From a virus: 49,302 bases of DNA. The notes under the pieces were generated by a model that was not told the origin of the DNA, did not search any database, and was given only the letters and a program-made list of their open reading frames with translations. The position numbers were made by a program, and so were the translations under genes. Below, piece by piece: positions 31,377 through 40,070 of the stretch; the first letter of the stretch is position 1; the number at the start of each line of letters is the position of its first letter. The stretch is taken from the IMG/VR virus record IMGVR_UViG_3300031566_000067, positions 1 to 49,302 of that record. One strand, given 5' to 3'.

Positions 31377-31694
31377 ATGATACTCGCAATGATCGCAGAA
31401 AGCGGAACTCCGGCAGCAGGCGTTTCCGCCGTTACCCTCTCAGGGATACTCGTCACACTTGGCATTTTCCTGAAGAACCGGACACCACTCAACCCCGACT
31501 GGATACCACTGATCCTTGTGATTATTGCCGTTCCGGTCTTCATTATCTGGACTTGGCCGATCGATTTCAACGGGTGCGTGATGGCAGTCGGGAGCGCCCT
31601 TTCAGCAGTCGGGCTCTACGAATCAACTAAATCAACCGCCGCAGCCAAGAAACAAGGAACCCTCCGAGCACCGGAAAAATCACCCAACCCATGA
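31377..31694 (+). CDS. Holin-like membrane protein
   Basis: A 105-residue protein with three hydrophobic stretches: about 14-32 (VSAVTLSGILVTLGIFL), 42-60 (WIPLILVIIAVPVFIIWTW) and 68-82. It has a short positively charged C-terminal tail (KSTAAAKKQGTLRAP). Size and shape fit a holin that would open the inner membrane at lysis. It is followed by a lipoprotein and another membrane protein, as in a lysis cassette, although no endolysin is found in the window. Confidence 0.55.
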   Translation: MILAMIAESGTPAAGVSAVTLSGILVTLGIFLKNRTPLNPDWIPLILVIIAVPVFIIWTWPIDFNGCVMAVGSALSAVGLYESTKSTAAAKKQGTLRAPEKSPNP

Positions 31695-32086
31695 GATACC
31701 TTCTATCGCTCGTAATCCTCGCCACAGCCCTCGCATTCTCGCCGGGGTGTAACCACACTCAGCTTGACCCAGCCGGGGTCTATCAGGGCAACGTTGGGGC
31801 ATTCAACGCCGATTCTACGATCAACACCGCTTATGCTCTGATGGACAACTTCCTGAAGTGGGAGTTCGAGAACCGTCAGGTCTTCGCCGGGAATCCCGAG
31901 GTCAAGAAGTTTGCCGATCACATCCGGGCGAATGGTCGCCAGTGGATCAGTTCGGCAATCGCTCTGAACGAAGCCTACAAGTTAGATCCAACGGAGGGGA
32001 ATCGGAATGCCCTCGACGCCTCTCTCGACATCATCGATGCCGCACTGACAGAAGCCACGAAATACATGATCAAGAAACCCCTCTAA
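31691..32086 (+). CDS. Lipoprotein
   Basis: A 131-residue protein with a signal peptide and lipobox-like SPGC (C20) after LLSLVILATALAF. The mature part is helical (TINTAYALMDNFLKWEFENR, then IIDAALTEATKYM). It overlaps the holin-like gene by ATGA. It could be an outer-membrane spanin subunit or an unrelated lipoprotein; its length is greater than most o-spanins. Confidence 0.6.
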   Translation: MRYLLSLVILATALAFSPGCNHTQLDPAGVYQGNVGAFNADSTINTAYALMDNFLKWEFENRQVFAGNPEVKKFADHIRANGRQWISSAIALNEAYKLDPTEGNRNALDASLDIIDAALTEATKYMIKKPL

Positions 32087-32087
32087 T

Positions 32088-32297
32088 ATGGACCCAATTA
32101 CAATCTTAGCCAGCGTCAACGCAGCCATGAAACTTACAAAAGTTCTCTTACCAGAGATCGACCGTATGTTTCGAGCCGGACTGATCACCGCCGCCCAGCA
32201 GGCCGAGGCGCATTCCGAATATCAGTCTCTCAAGGCTGTAGCGGATGGACAGTTTCAAGGCGCTCACTGGCAAATCGACCCTCCCGCTACCGACTGA
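32088..32297 (+). CDS. Small helical hypothetical protein
   Basis: A 69-residue protein, amphipathic helical (ILASVNAAMKLTKVLLPEID...AAQQAEAHSEYQSLKAV). No family was recognised. It starts two bases after the lipoprotein stop and ends 16 bases before a strong hairpin. Confidence 0.6.
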   Translation: MDPITILASVNAAMKLTKVLLPEIDRMFRAGLITAAQQAEAHSEYQSLKAVADGQFQGAHWQIDPPATD

Positions 32298-32312
32298 GAA
32301 GTCGGTTCACTA

Positions 32313-32351
32313 GCGCCAGTCCGGTTCTTCGGTTGGTTCCCGGACTGGCGC
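32313..32351 (+). terminator. Strong hairpin in the lysis region
   Basis: GCGCCAGTCCGG (32313-32324) pairs perfectly with CCGGACTGGCGC (32340-32351) around a 15-base loop. A short CTCTTT follows. It may end most transcripts of the block from the capsid onward or act as an attenuator. Confidence 0.65.
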
Positions 32352-32368
32352 ACTCTTTCAAGATAATT

Positions 32369-32797
32369 ATGCACCCCCACAAAGTTATTTGGAATTGGGA
32401 TATTTCCTTCGGGAACATCCTCTCCATCATCCTAACGATTGGTGCAGTCGCCGCTGCAATGATCGGGGGTTACGTCCGCTATGAGAAGAAGTTTATCCAG
32501 ACCGACGAGCGGATCACCCACGTTGAAGCAGAGGTTTTCAGCAGCGTAGAATTGATTTCAGGTCATGCCGAAAAGGAAGGGGTTCACATTTCTAAGGCCG
32601 AGTCCACCTTGGAGTTTGTTCCGCGAGCCGTCTACGAGGCTAAAGAAAGCGAGCAAGATACTCGCATTCGAGCAGCGCAGTTGGATCTCAAAGCCGACCT
32701 TACCGAAATCAAAGGAATGGTTCGCGACAACGGGAAGGCTGGATTGGAACAATATCGCCAAATAACCAGCAGAATTGATCAGATTGTGGATCAGTAG
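32369..32797 (+). CDS. Membrane-anchored coiled-coil protein, possible i-spanin or lysis accessory
   Basis: A 142-residue protein. One N-terminal membrane helix (about residues 13-33, ILSIILTIGAVAAAMIGGY) is followed by a long charged coiled coil (residues 35-142). An N-in/C-out protein of this form fits an inner-membrane spanin, and the lipoprotein at 31691 could be the partner; this is inference. The start at 32369 was taken because upstream codons lie in the hairpin. The stop codon is part of dyad copy d. Confidence 0.5.
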   Translation: MHPHKVIWNWDISFGNILSIILTIGAVAAAMIGGYVRYEKKFIQTDERITHVEAEVFSSVELISGHAEKEGVHISKAESTLEFVPRAVYEAKESEQDTRIRAAQLDLKADLTEIKGMVRDNGKAGLEQYRQITSRIDQIVDQ

Positions 32798-32809
32798 GCA
32801 AATTTTGCC
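32794..32809 (+). promoter_or_regulatory. Phage dyad repeat, copy d
   Basis: GTAGGCAAATTTTGCC, overlapping the stop of the preceding gene. It matches copy a at 15 of 16 bases and is a more complete palindrome (GGCAAA/TTTTGCC). It lies before the small ORF at 32849 and the neck/tail genes, so it may start the second late transcript. Confidence 0.55.
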
Positions 32810-32848
32810 TATTGCTCCCGGAGCGGAAAGGTGTTTTGGATTAATCCC

Positions 32849-33043
32849 ATGTCAGACGCAAGAGACCCGATCCCAACTTCCACGCTTCTGTGTGGAACTT
32901 TCCCAGCCCCGGCTGTTCGGGACGCTGGCCGCAGCTACTCAGCCGCAATCGCTCCGGGATGTGAAGCGCCCGATGTGACCGTGGATGGGGAAGCCGAAAT
33001 CGTCTATGTAGACGGAGAACCCGTAGCACTGGAGATAGCATAA
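32849..33043 (+). CDS. Small hypothetical protein
   Basis: A 64-residue protein beginning MSDARDPIPTS and ending in a Val/Asp/Glu-rich strand pair. No family was recognised. A GTG at 32831 would add six residues. It is the first gene after dyad copy d. Confidence 0.55.
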   Translation: MSDARDPIPTSTLLCGTFPAPAVRDAGRSYSAAIAPGCEAPDVTVDGEAEIVYVDGEPVALEIA

Positions 33044-33045
33044 TT

Positions 33046-33438
33046 ATGCCGATGATAGACTTAGGACATACCTACCCTTCGCAGCCTGCCGAGCCAGAGA
33101 TGCCCGAGACGCCGAAGGAACCTTCTGTTGATTACCCGCAAATCTACATTCGAGAGCGCAAGGGGATGAAAGTCCCAAAGTTTCCCGAAGGTGAATTTTA
33201 CACGGTGATGAAGGTCCGCGTTGCCGGGTTCCGCGATCCCACAGATGGAGAGAAGTCGGTTGATCTCGAAGTCATGGAGATGTCGCCGCCCGTCGATGAC
33301 GAAGCCGCTATGCAATGTGCTGGCGGGAGTTACGAGGAAGAGGACGACGACGATATGATGGAGAAGTTCTCTGAGGAATCCGCGACCAAAGCATTCCGTG
33401 ATTCCCTCGATAAAGATCAAATCGGTCAATCTGGATAA
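33046..33438 (+). CDS. Acidic hypothetical protein
   Basis: A 130-residue protein, proline/glutamate-rich at the start, with a beta-like middle (YIRERKGMKVPKFPEGEFYTVMKVRV) and a very acidic patch (EEEDDDDMMEK). No family was recognised. It lies two bases after the previous stop. Confidence 0.6.
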   Translation: MPMIDLGHTYPSQPAEPEMPETPKEPSVDYPQIYIRERKGMKVPKFPEGEFYTVMKVRVAGFRDPTDGEKSVDLEVMEMSPPVDDEAAMQCAGGSYEEEDDDDMMEKFSEESATKAFRDSLDKDQIGQSG

Positions 33439-33443
33439 AACTT

Positions 33444-34427
33444 ATGTTTGTGAAAGACATCCTCCCCGATCTCGCTGAAGCGATCGGAACATGCCCGAAT
33501 GAGACCGCCTACCGGCGTCTCACTGATGCGGTTCGTCTTCTCACCAACGAAAGCCTGATCGATTCCCAAGTTGGCGAGATCACCGTATGCGTTTGCGGGA
33601 ACTTTGCTACCCTCCCTCCAGAGGTTCAGACGCCTCTCGGAATGGTGGTCAATGGAGTTCCGGCAATCCTGCGAAATGAATGGTTCCAGTATCACATCAA
33701 CGGGCCCGGAGATACCGGATACACTCCGTTCCCGTTCGCTGACGTTCTCGGAACTGACTTCCCGACGATCCGCGATCCAGACAAGCCGCTTCAACTCGCA
33801 GCCCGGATCTCCGCAGCCAGTGATTCGAACAAGGAACTTCGCGCTTTCGGTTGGGCTGAGAATGGGGATCGTCTTCAGACCACCAATGCCGAGGGCGAGA
33901 CTGAGGACGGGTTCCTTGTCCCGACCGTCTTCGGGCGAATCCTGACCAACACGGATGTTCCGCCGATTGCGAAGATCGAACGCATTTACAAGGCAACGAC
34001 CGATGATATGGTCGAGTTGTTCGGAGTCGATCCGGACACGGACACCGCAACGACCCTTCTCGGTAGATACCGCCCACGGGAGAACACTCCAGCTTACACC
34101 CGAATCAGGACTCCCGAGACTCAGGCTGTTCGAGTCAAATACAAGCGCCGGGTATTCGAGATCCACGATCAATACGACTGGATTCCGGTCGAGAATCGCG
34201 AAGCCCTCATTCATGCAGTCCGCGCCGTCAAGTTCCGGCTCGATGGCAAATACACAACGGCAAGGGAAGCACAGGCTGAAGCCGTCAAGTTGGTTCAGAA
34301 CGATACCACCTCGAACATGCCCGGAGGAATCAAACCTCCGCAGGTCATCAACAACGAGTTGCCGAGAGAGACCGCAGGCAGTTCGATGTTTTACGGTTCA
34401 TACCGCAGTGGGTGGTCACGTGGATAA
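33444..34427 (+). CDS. Neck/tail adaptor protein (tail tubular protein A-like)
   Basis: A 327-residue protein. The start (LPDLAEAIGTCPNETAYRRL, TDAVRLLTNES) and the following GEITVCVC...TLPPEVQTPLGMVVNG match the head-to-tail adaptor layout known from podovirus-like environmental phages. The C-terminal half is helical, with ENREALIHAVRAVKFRLDGK, and is unique to the family. It should join the portal to the tail tube. The next gene follows after six bases and encodes the tail protein. Confidence 0.7.
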   Translation: MFVKDILPDLAEAIGTCPNETAYRRLTDAVRLLTNESLIDSQVGEITVCVCGNFATLPPEVQTPLGMVVNGVPAILRNEWFQYHINGPGDTGYTPFPFADVLGTDFPTIRDPDKPLQLAARISAASDSNKELRAFGWAENGDRLQTTNAEGETEDGFLVPTVFGRILTNTDVPPIAKIERIYKATTDDMVELFGVDPDTDTATTLLGRYRPRENTPAYTRIRTPETQAVRVKYKRRVFEIHDQYDWIPVENREALIHAVRAVKFRLDGKYTTAREAQAEAVKLVQNDTTSNMPGGIKPPQVINNELPRETAGSSMFYGSYRSGWSRG

Positions 34428-34433
34428 TTCGTC

Positions 34434-37400
34434 ATGGCAGACCTTGATACCCTTCAAGCGATTACTCGTTATTGGCCCGGAGGAATGGACAGTTGGACGG
34501 CACCCGTAGCGGTTCCGTCTACCAGATACATCTACGGCCAGAACGTTCTGAACAAGGGCGGTATCCCGCAGACCCGTCCCGGAACTCGTTCCGTGGTCTG
34601 TATGCCGACCGGCAACGCACAAGGGGTTGGGATGTTCACCCCGGAGAATGGGCTCACGCATCTTCTGGCCGCAGTCGATGGAGCGATTTGGGTATCCCCC
34701 CAGCCGTTTTCCGAATGGAGACAGTTGACCGGGTTGCGGTTCAACGCTCACGCGAAGTTCATTACCTTCACCGAATGTCTGAAGACCACCGATTATGATT
34801 CAATCGGGGAACTCCGTTATCTAAACACTCCGTATCGAGTTGTCATCATTCAGGATGAACTGACCCGCGCAGCCTATTGGGACGGGTCCACCTACCAGCA
34901 CCAGAACCCGACGCCTTCGAATGCAGTCCTCACAGTGGACAACCGGGACGAGACTAAGATCGGTCTTTGGGGTGCCTACTCGAACAATCGATACTGGTGT
35001 TCCCGTGGTCGGTTCGTGTTCGCCAGCGACATCGGCAACCCGCTCAAGTTCCACGAAAGCCAATACCTCAACGAAGCCCCAGCATTCGTTCTCTCGGATG
35101 ATTGCACGGGCATTATCGAGACGCCGGATCAGCAAGGCATCTTGTGCTTCTACAAGGGTGGAGCCGATTACATCCAGTCCTCAATCCAAGATCGCACGCT
35201 CTGGTTGAATACCCCCAATTTCCAGAGGAAGGTAATCGATACCGGGTGCATTGCCCCAAAGTCTTTGATCAAGCAGAACGGGATGATCTACTGGTTTTCT
35301 CCCCGTGGATGGATCAACTTGGATTCGGCGGCACACGCTTTCGTTACTTCTGTCCTCGATCCTCTCGATGATGAGATGGCATATTCGAAGGCTCGAATCG
35401 GGCCGAACCTCTCCCGGATCTGTGCCGGGTCAATCGAGAATCTGTCTTTGGTCAGTGTTCCATTCTGTTCACTGAAAAACACTCACACGTGGGTTCTCGA
35501 TTCAACGGTTCTGGCAGAGGCGAACACAACGGCATGGGCATCTATCTGGACCGGCTGGAACCCCGTTGCATGGGTTACGGGTGAAGTGGATGGGTTTGAT
35601 CGGATCTTCTTTCTCTCTACCGACACAGACGGAAAGAACCGGGTTTGGGAAGGGATGACCGCAGATAACAAGGACAATGGATGCGACATCACCTGTTCGG
35701 TTCAGTTCAGGATGGAAGAGTTCAACTCGCCGGAGACCCTGAAGAAGTTCAAATATGCTGAGGTCGAGTTCTCTCAACTCGCCGGAACCGTGGATGCAAT
35801 GATCGCAGTCGTCGGGCAACGAGGTTGGTTCGACCGCATCGCTACCCATGAGATGATCGCCACCTACGATCGCGTTGACTATTACCAGACCTACGGTGAA
35901 GGCACCGCAGAATACCCGTTGTTCGCCAGTTCCAGAAAGCAGAGCCGAACTCTCCGAAGCGAGGAATGGGCTGAGATTTCAGACTGTAACAAGTGCGGAG
36001 TCGAAGGACAGAGACTCGTCAATCGCGATTACGGATTCTCGGTTTTCGTAGGGTGGTCCGGTCGAGCCGCGATCACTCGACTGAAACTGGCCGCAGCCAC
36101 CGATACCGAAGAGAACGATCGGGGAGCCTGCCCTCCGGACGAAACAGGATTCCACGTGGTAGACGGGGGAGGTTGCTCCGCGAACGAGGAATATCCGGTT
36201 CTCGAAGAGGCGTTCCCGAAGTTCTTTGCAACCTCACTTCAGATCGGCGCGAATTATCTTGGAGTCCCTATCTCTTGGGAGTCCTCCGCGTTCTCACAGA
36301 TCAGCCAGAAGGACGCTCAACGTCGGGCAGACTGTAAGGCGTATCAGCAGAATCTTCTCAATAGTTCGTTCGATTTCGGGGTTGGTTCCCTACTCGTTTA
36401 CAACGAAGCCGGAACCGTATTGATCGGAGACCTGATCGATTTTGGACGCTGGCTGGCAGAGCAAACAGCCGATGTCACGGTTCGACTGGTCAACGTAGGC
36501 GATGGGATTCTTGAACTCGGAAGCATCAGCGTTACGGATGTGCAGTCATTCAGCGTCACGGATGGACCGGCGATCACTTCGCTTGATCCGAACGCATTCA
36601 CATTCATAACGATCACTTTCGATGCAGTCATCAGCGAAGGAGTAAACACAGAATCATCCGAGATCGTCAGTGCTCTTACCGACTCAGGCGAAGTCACTGT
36701 TCCGTATTCCTACCAGATCATAGCGACTGGAACGCCGGTATCCTACGGTGCCACCAACCTTCCGGCTGGACTTTCGATCAACACGGCAACCGGAATCATT
36801 TCTGGAACGCCAACAGTAATAGCGATTACGGCTATTGGTCTGACAGCCCTTGATGCAAATGGATCGGAGTCCAGTGCAACCCTGACTCTGAATGTAACCG
36901 CAGTTCTAGCACCGCCTTACACTCCGAGCGCCTTCGCCGCCGCAGACTTCACCGCAGCCTATGGGTTCCGTGTCCTGATCTCAGGATATATCGGGAATCT
37001 GTTCACCCTCCGCCGTGTATCGGATGATGCGTCGATGACCTTCGCAGCCGGGTATTCCCCGGACACTCTGACAACTTGGCTCAGTGGGACTACCGGGCGG
37101 GTAGTGACGTGGTTTGATCAGTCCGGCAACGGTCGTGATGCTGCCCAAGCCTCGCCCAGCCTCCAGCCGCTTTTGGGATTCCAAGCCCCAAACTCATATC
37201 CTGCGGTGGAGAACACAGCCGCTTCCGCTGACTATCTCGAAATTCCGTTCACCAATGTGTGCGGAGCAATCGTGGCTGTTGTGAATGTAGACGGTGGCAC
37301 CGCGAACGGCGGTTTGGTCTCGGACAAAACTAATGAAATTCCATCTATCCGAAATACCAGCCCAGCCGGAGTCGCATGGGATTCCTACAGCTTCCCTGAT

Positions 37401-37646
37401 GGGATTCGACGGGTCAGTGGAATAGGTGTGGCGGGAGTATTCTCAGCCGGAACATGGCACACCGGTTACTTCGACCGAACCGCAGCAGACACCACGTTTC
37501 CCAACCCACATATTTTCTTGCAAACTAGAATCAGCTTGAACCGAGTTCTCAATATGCAGGTTGCTGAGATGCTGTTTGGAACATTCGCCAAGAAAACTGA
37601 AGTATCTAATGCCGATGTTGATCTTGTAACTTTTTGGGGATTCTAA
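34434..37646 (+). CDS. Tail tube protein with C-terminal Ig-like and arabinofuranosidase-like domains
   Basis: A 1070-residue protein. The N-terminal about 650 residues form the tail-tube type body (TRYWPGGMDSW, the ENVLNKGG-like region, SPRGWINLDSA). About 660-765 is a choice-of-anchor/Ig-type beta domain (VRLVNVGDGILELGSISVTD). About 760-815 is a putative-Ig domain with LPAGLSINTATGIISGTP. About 825-1070 is a lectin-like domain of the arabinofuranosidase-B type (AAYGFRVLISGYIGNLFTLR, then VVTWFDQSGNGRDAAQAS). The tube body probably forms the nozzle; the added domains would lie outside and bind surface glycans. The fusion is unusual for a tube protein. Confidence 0.72.
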   Translation: MADLDTLQAITRYWPGGMDSWTAPVAVPSTRYIYGQNVLNKGGIPQTRPGTRSVVCMPTGNAQGVGMFTPENGLTHLLAAVDGAIWVSPQPFSEWRQLTGLRFNAHAKFITFTECLKTTDYDSIGELRYLNTPYRVVIIQDELTRAAYWDGSTYQHQNPTPSNAVLTVDNRDETKIGLWGAYSNNRYWCSRGRFVFASDIGNPLKFHESQYLNEAPAFVLSDDCTGIIETPDQQGILCFYKGGADYIQSSIQDRTLWLNTPNFQRKVIDTGCIAPKSLIKQNGMIYWFSPRGWINLDSAAHAFVTSVLDPLDDEMAYSKARIGPNLSRICAGSIENLSLVSVPFCSLKNTHTWVLDSTVLAEANTTAWASIWTGWNPVAWVTGEVDGFDRIFFLSTDTDGKNRVWEGMTADNKDNGCDITCSVQFRMEEFNSPETLKKFKYAEVEFSQLAGTVDAMIAVVGQRGWFDRIATHEMIATYDRVDYYQTYGEGTAEYPLFASSRKQSRTLRSEEWAEISDCNKCGVEGQRLVNRDYGFSVFVGWSGRAAITRLKLAAATDTEENDRGACPPDETGFHVVDGGGCSANEEYPVLEEAFPKFFATSLQIGANYLGVPISWESSAFSQISQKDAQRRADCKAYQQNLLNSSFDFGVGSLLVYNEAGTVLIGDLIDFGRWLAEQTADVTVRLVNVGDGILELGSISVTDVQSFSVTDGPAITSLDPNAFTFITITFDAVISEGVNTESSEIVSALTDSGEVTVPYSYQIIATGTPVSYGATNLPAGLSINTATGIISGTPTVIAITAIGLTALDANGSESSATLTLNVTAVLAPPYTPSAFAAADFTAAYGFRVLISGYIGNLFTLRRVSDDASMTFAAGYSPDTLTTWLSGTTGRVVTWFDQSGNGRDAAQASPSLQPLLGFQAPNSYPAVENTAASADYLEIPFTNVCGAIVAVVNVDGGTANGGLVSDKTNEIPSIRNTSPAGVAWDSYSFPDGIRRVSGIGVAGVFSAGTWHTGYFDRTAADTTFPNPHIFLQTRISLNRVLNMQVAEMLFGTFAKKTEVSNADVDLVTFWGF

Positions 37647-37649
37647 AAA

Positions 37650-39908
37650 ATGCCAGACTTCAAATTTACAGGAACCCTCCAGATCAACTCGGACGATCCC
37701 AATACCCCACGGGAGATCGGGCTTGAGGCATTGCAATCTACCTTCTTCACGCCAGTTGCGTTCGCTTCGTATGAAGGAGTCGCCTCGATCCACGGGATCA
37801 CGGAACTCGGCGATCTTACAGATCCGCCAAGGAAGTATCGACAACAGGTTGCTGCCGAGGCGCAGTTCAGAAGGCGAGAGTTGGCAGCAGCACCGGATGT
37901 TGTCGCAAATGTTAGCTACAACCCCTATCTCTATACCGGCGTAAATCTGGCAGATGCGGTGTATTCACAGATCGGGATTGCGCAAGAACACGGAAATCCG
38001 GGAGGGCAGTTCAATGTAGCGTCCTACACAGCGATACCGGTTGGCTTGCCTTGGTGGATGAACCTTTTGGGAACCGGAAGTTCCGGGACAAGTAATCAGG
38101 ATTCATTGTCGGATGAACCCTTTCCCGCTGGGTATGGCTACACCGCTGGAACTTGGACTAAGCTACCATTCACCGCAGGGAAGACATGGAAGACATTACA
38201 TCCACCTGAAGGATTCAATCTTTTCACCAACGAAGACCCTGAATCACCAAAAATGTATTTCAGGTCTGGTCCGATCGGTTCAACCACTAATCCCCAAGGT
38301 CGAACCAATCTCTCAGTCACCGCAGAACGTGGAGCCGGAGCATGGGATGACGGGTGGAATATCTATGTGCATTGGCAGATGAGTAATCCCCCGGTCGGTT
38401 CCGGACCCGTCTCCACATGGTATATTCAGGCACGTCGGGGGAATCAATCTGTTGTCTGTGACATTACAGGAGCACGTCTTGGTTCGCTTCAAGCCGGACC
38501 CGGTTCAGGAGCAGACCATTTCTATCGTCGGTTTGGTCTCCCGTCAGACACCTCTTTCCGTTTTTACGGAATCGTAGCCGGGGAACTCCACGATCACCAG
38601 TTCCCGCAGGATTTAACAGAGTATGAAGCGAACCTTGACGACGACACTTTGGATGCGGGAGGACTTTCTCCGTGGTTCTATCTGGATCGGTCCTATCCGG
38701 TTGGTGCCCTTTTGAGGCAGCAAGAATACAAGGAAATTCTGGTAAACGAAGATCCGCTTGTGGATGCTCTGATTGCCGATGGCGGAACCGTAGCGGCGAC
38801 TGATCAATGGTCAAAGACCACAGGATATTCCGGGGGCGTAACCGCCGAGAGTCACGATCCGATCGAGTTTACCGGGAAGACTGTTCGAGCATCCTTCACG
38901 ATGACCGGCTTAACCCCGCTTCAGGTTTATACCGTCAAGCTGACCTACGAGCAACGCTTGATCGGTTCCGTCAATTCGGTCTTCCTCGAAGACTCGATCG
39001 ATGTCTATCCGGGACTCGCCACTTCGAAACTTGTTGAAATCGATGTCATTGCCCCGAGCGGTTTCGAGCGGCGTCTCTATGGAACCAACGTTACCGGATT
39101 CATTCCCGAAGTAATAGGAGACGGGGTAGACGTGATCAATAATCTTTTGTGGGAATACGAAGCCGGGGAAGCCGGAGCGACCTACACTGCTACTGAACTG
39201 GCAGCAATCGCAGCATTCCAGAACGAACTCGTAACAAAGCCCTACAAGCAAAACGTGAAATACGTTCTTCCGTTCTTCGGGAACGATCTGGTCAGTTCGC
39301 TTCTCCCGTGCTGGGACTTCAACTTTTTGGGACCACCAGCCAATACCGGATTCGTCGATGCGGATTGTTCAAGCGCAGGAGGACTCAAGGGCAATGGAAG
39401 CAGCAAGATCCTCACGCTACCGTTCAAGTATTCCGAACTCAGCGGTTCGGTGAATTCATTCGGGATGGGAGTCTGGTTCAATGATTGGGACGTTTCCGGG
39501 ACCGCAGGTGGAAATATCGGCAGTATGTGGAATGCTGCCCCGACTCAGGTTTACGGTGTGGCAGTCAGTGGTGCGAATATCGACTTCCAAGCCGGTAACT
39601 TCGCCAACGTCGCCCGACTCGCCGGGACTGGAGTAGACAACACCAGCTACTATGGGCAGAAGTTCAGCGACACTTCACGAAAGATTTTCCGGACTGGTTT
39701 GCTTCTCAACGAGAATACCACCAACGACACCAGCACCGACATGGGGTATGCAGTTCCGTTCCTGTTCGGTGACAATTTAGGGGGAACTCGCTACAATGCC
39801 TCGTCGCTCCATGTAGCCTACTACACCGATGGAACGCTTTCCGATGCAAACGTATTGGATCTGCATAACCTGATCGAAACCTATCTGATCACAGCCGTAG
39901 GACGATAA
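37650..39908 (+). CDS. Tail fibre-like protein with C-terminal lectin-like domain
   Basis: A 752-residue protein. The N-terminus (MPDFKFTGTLQINSDDPNTP) is like the tail-joining part of fibres. The middle is Gly/Thr/Trp-rich. Residues about 560-752 form a concanavalin-like domain (FVDADCSSAGGLKGNGSSKI, then FGMGVWFND, then SSLHVAYYTDGTLSDANVLD). That end is of the same type as the last domain of the gene upstream, so both are probable receptor-binding parts. It follows the tail gene after three bases. Confidence 0.62.
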   Translation: MPDFKFTGTLQINSDDPNTPREIGLEALQSTFFTPVAFASYEGVASIHGITELGDLTDPPRKYRQQVAAEAQFRRRELAAAPDVVANVSYNPYLYTGVNLADAVYSQIGIAQEHGNPGGQFNVASYTAIPVGLPWWMNLLGTGSSGTSNQDSLSDEPFPAGYGYTAGTWTKLPFTAGKTWKTLHPPEGFNLFTNEDPESPKMYFRSGPIGSTTNPQGRTNLSVTAERGAGAWDDGWNIYVHWQMSNPPVGSGPVSTWYIQARRGNQSVVCDITGARLGSLQAGPGSGADHFYRRFGLPSDTSFRFYGIVAGELHDHQFPQDLTEYEANLDDDTLDAGGLSPWFYLDRSYPVGALLRQQEYKEILVNEDPLVDALIADGGTVAATDQWSKTTGYSGGVTAESHDPIEFTGKTVRASFTMTGLTPLQVYTVKLTYEQRLIGSVNSVFLEDSIDVYPGLATSKLVEIDVIAPSGFERRLYGTNVTGFIPEVIGDGVDVINNLLWEYEAGEAGATYTATELAAIAAFQNELVTKPYKQNVKYVLPFFGNDLVSSLLPCWDFNFLGPPANTGFVDADCSSAGGLKGNGSSKILTLPFKYSELSGSVNSFGMGVWFNDWDVSGTAGGNIGSMWNAAPTQVYGVAVSGANIDFQAGNFANVARLAGTGVDNTSYYGQKFSDTSRKIFRTGLLLNENTTNDTSTDMGYAVPFLFGDNLGGTRYNASSLHVAYYTDGTLSDANVLDLHNLIETYLITAVGR

Positions 39909-39909
39909 G

Positions 39910-40068
39910 ATGGCAGGCTTAACTCCAAGACCCTTCACCTACATGGTCGCGATCGAGGATCGAATTCTCGTTATCGATCATGATCCCTTTTTACCGTTCT
40001 GTTCGGAAGCCAGCGATCCTGACTCCACTGATGGAACGACCACAGATTCAACCTCAGCCGAGGATTAG
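39910..40068 (+). CDS. Small 52-residue protein between tail genes
   Basis: A short frame one base after the fibre gene's stop and two bases before the next start. It encodes an acidic peptide with an N-terminal strand (FTYMVAIEDRILVIDHDPF) and an Asp/Ser/Thr-rich tail. No family was recognised. It is likely a real accessory gene because of the tight spacing. Confidence 0.5.
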   Translation: MAGLTPRPFTYMVAIEDRILVIDHDPFLPFCSEASDPDSTDGTTTDSTSAED

Positions 40069-40070
40069 AT

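Noticed and set aside
33426-34214. 262-residue minus-strand frame within the adaptor gene
   Set aside because: The plus-strand protein matches a known adaptor layout and is tightly spaced with its neighbours.
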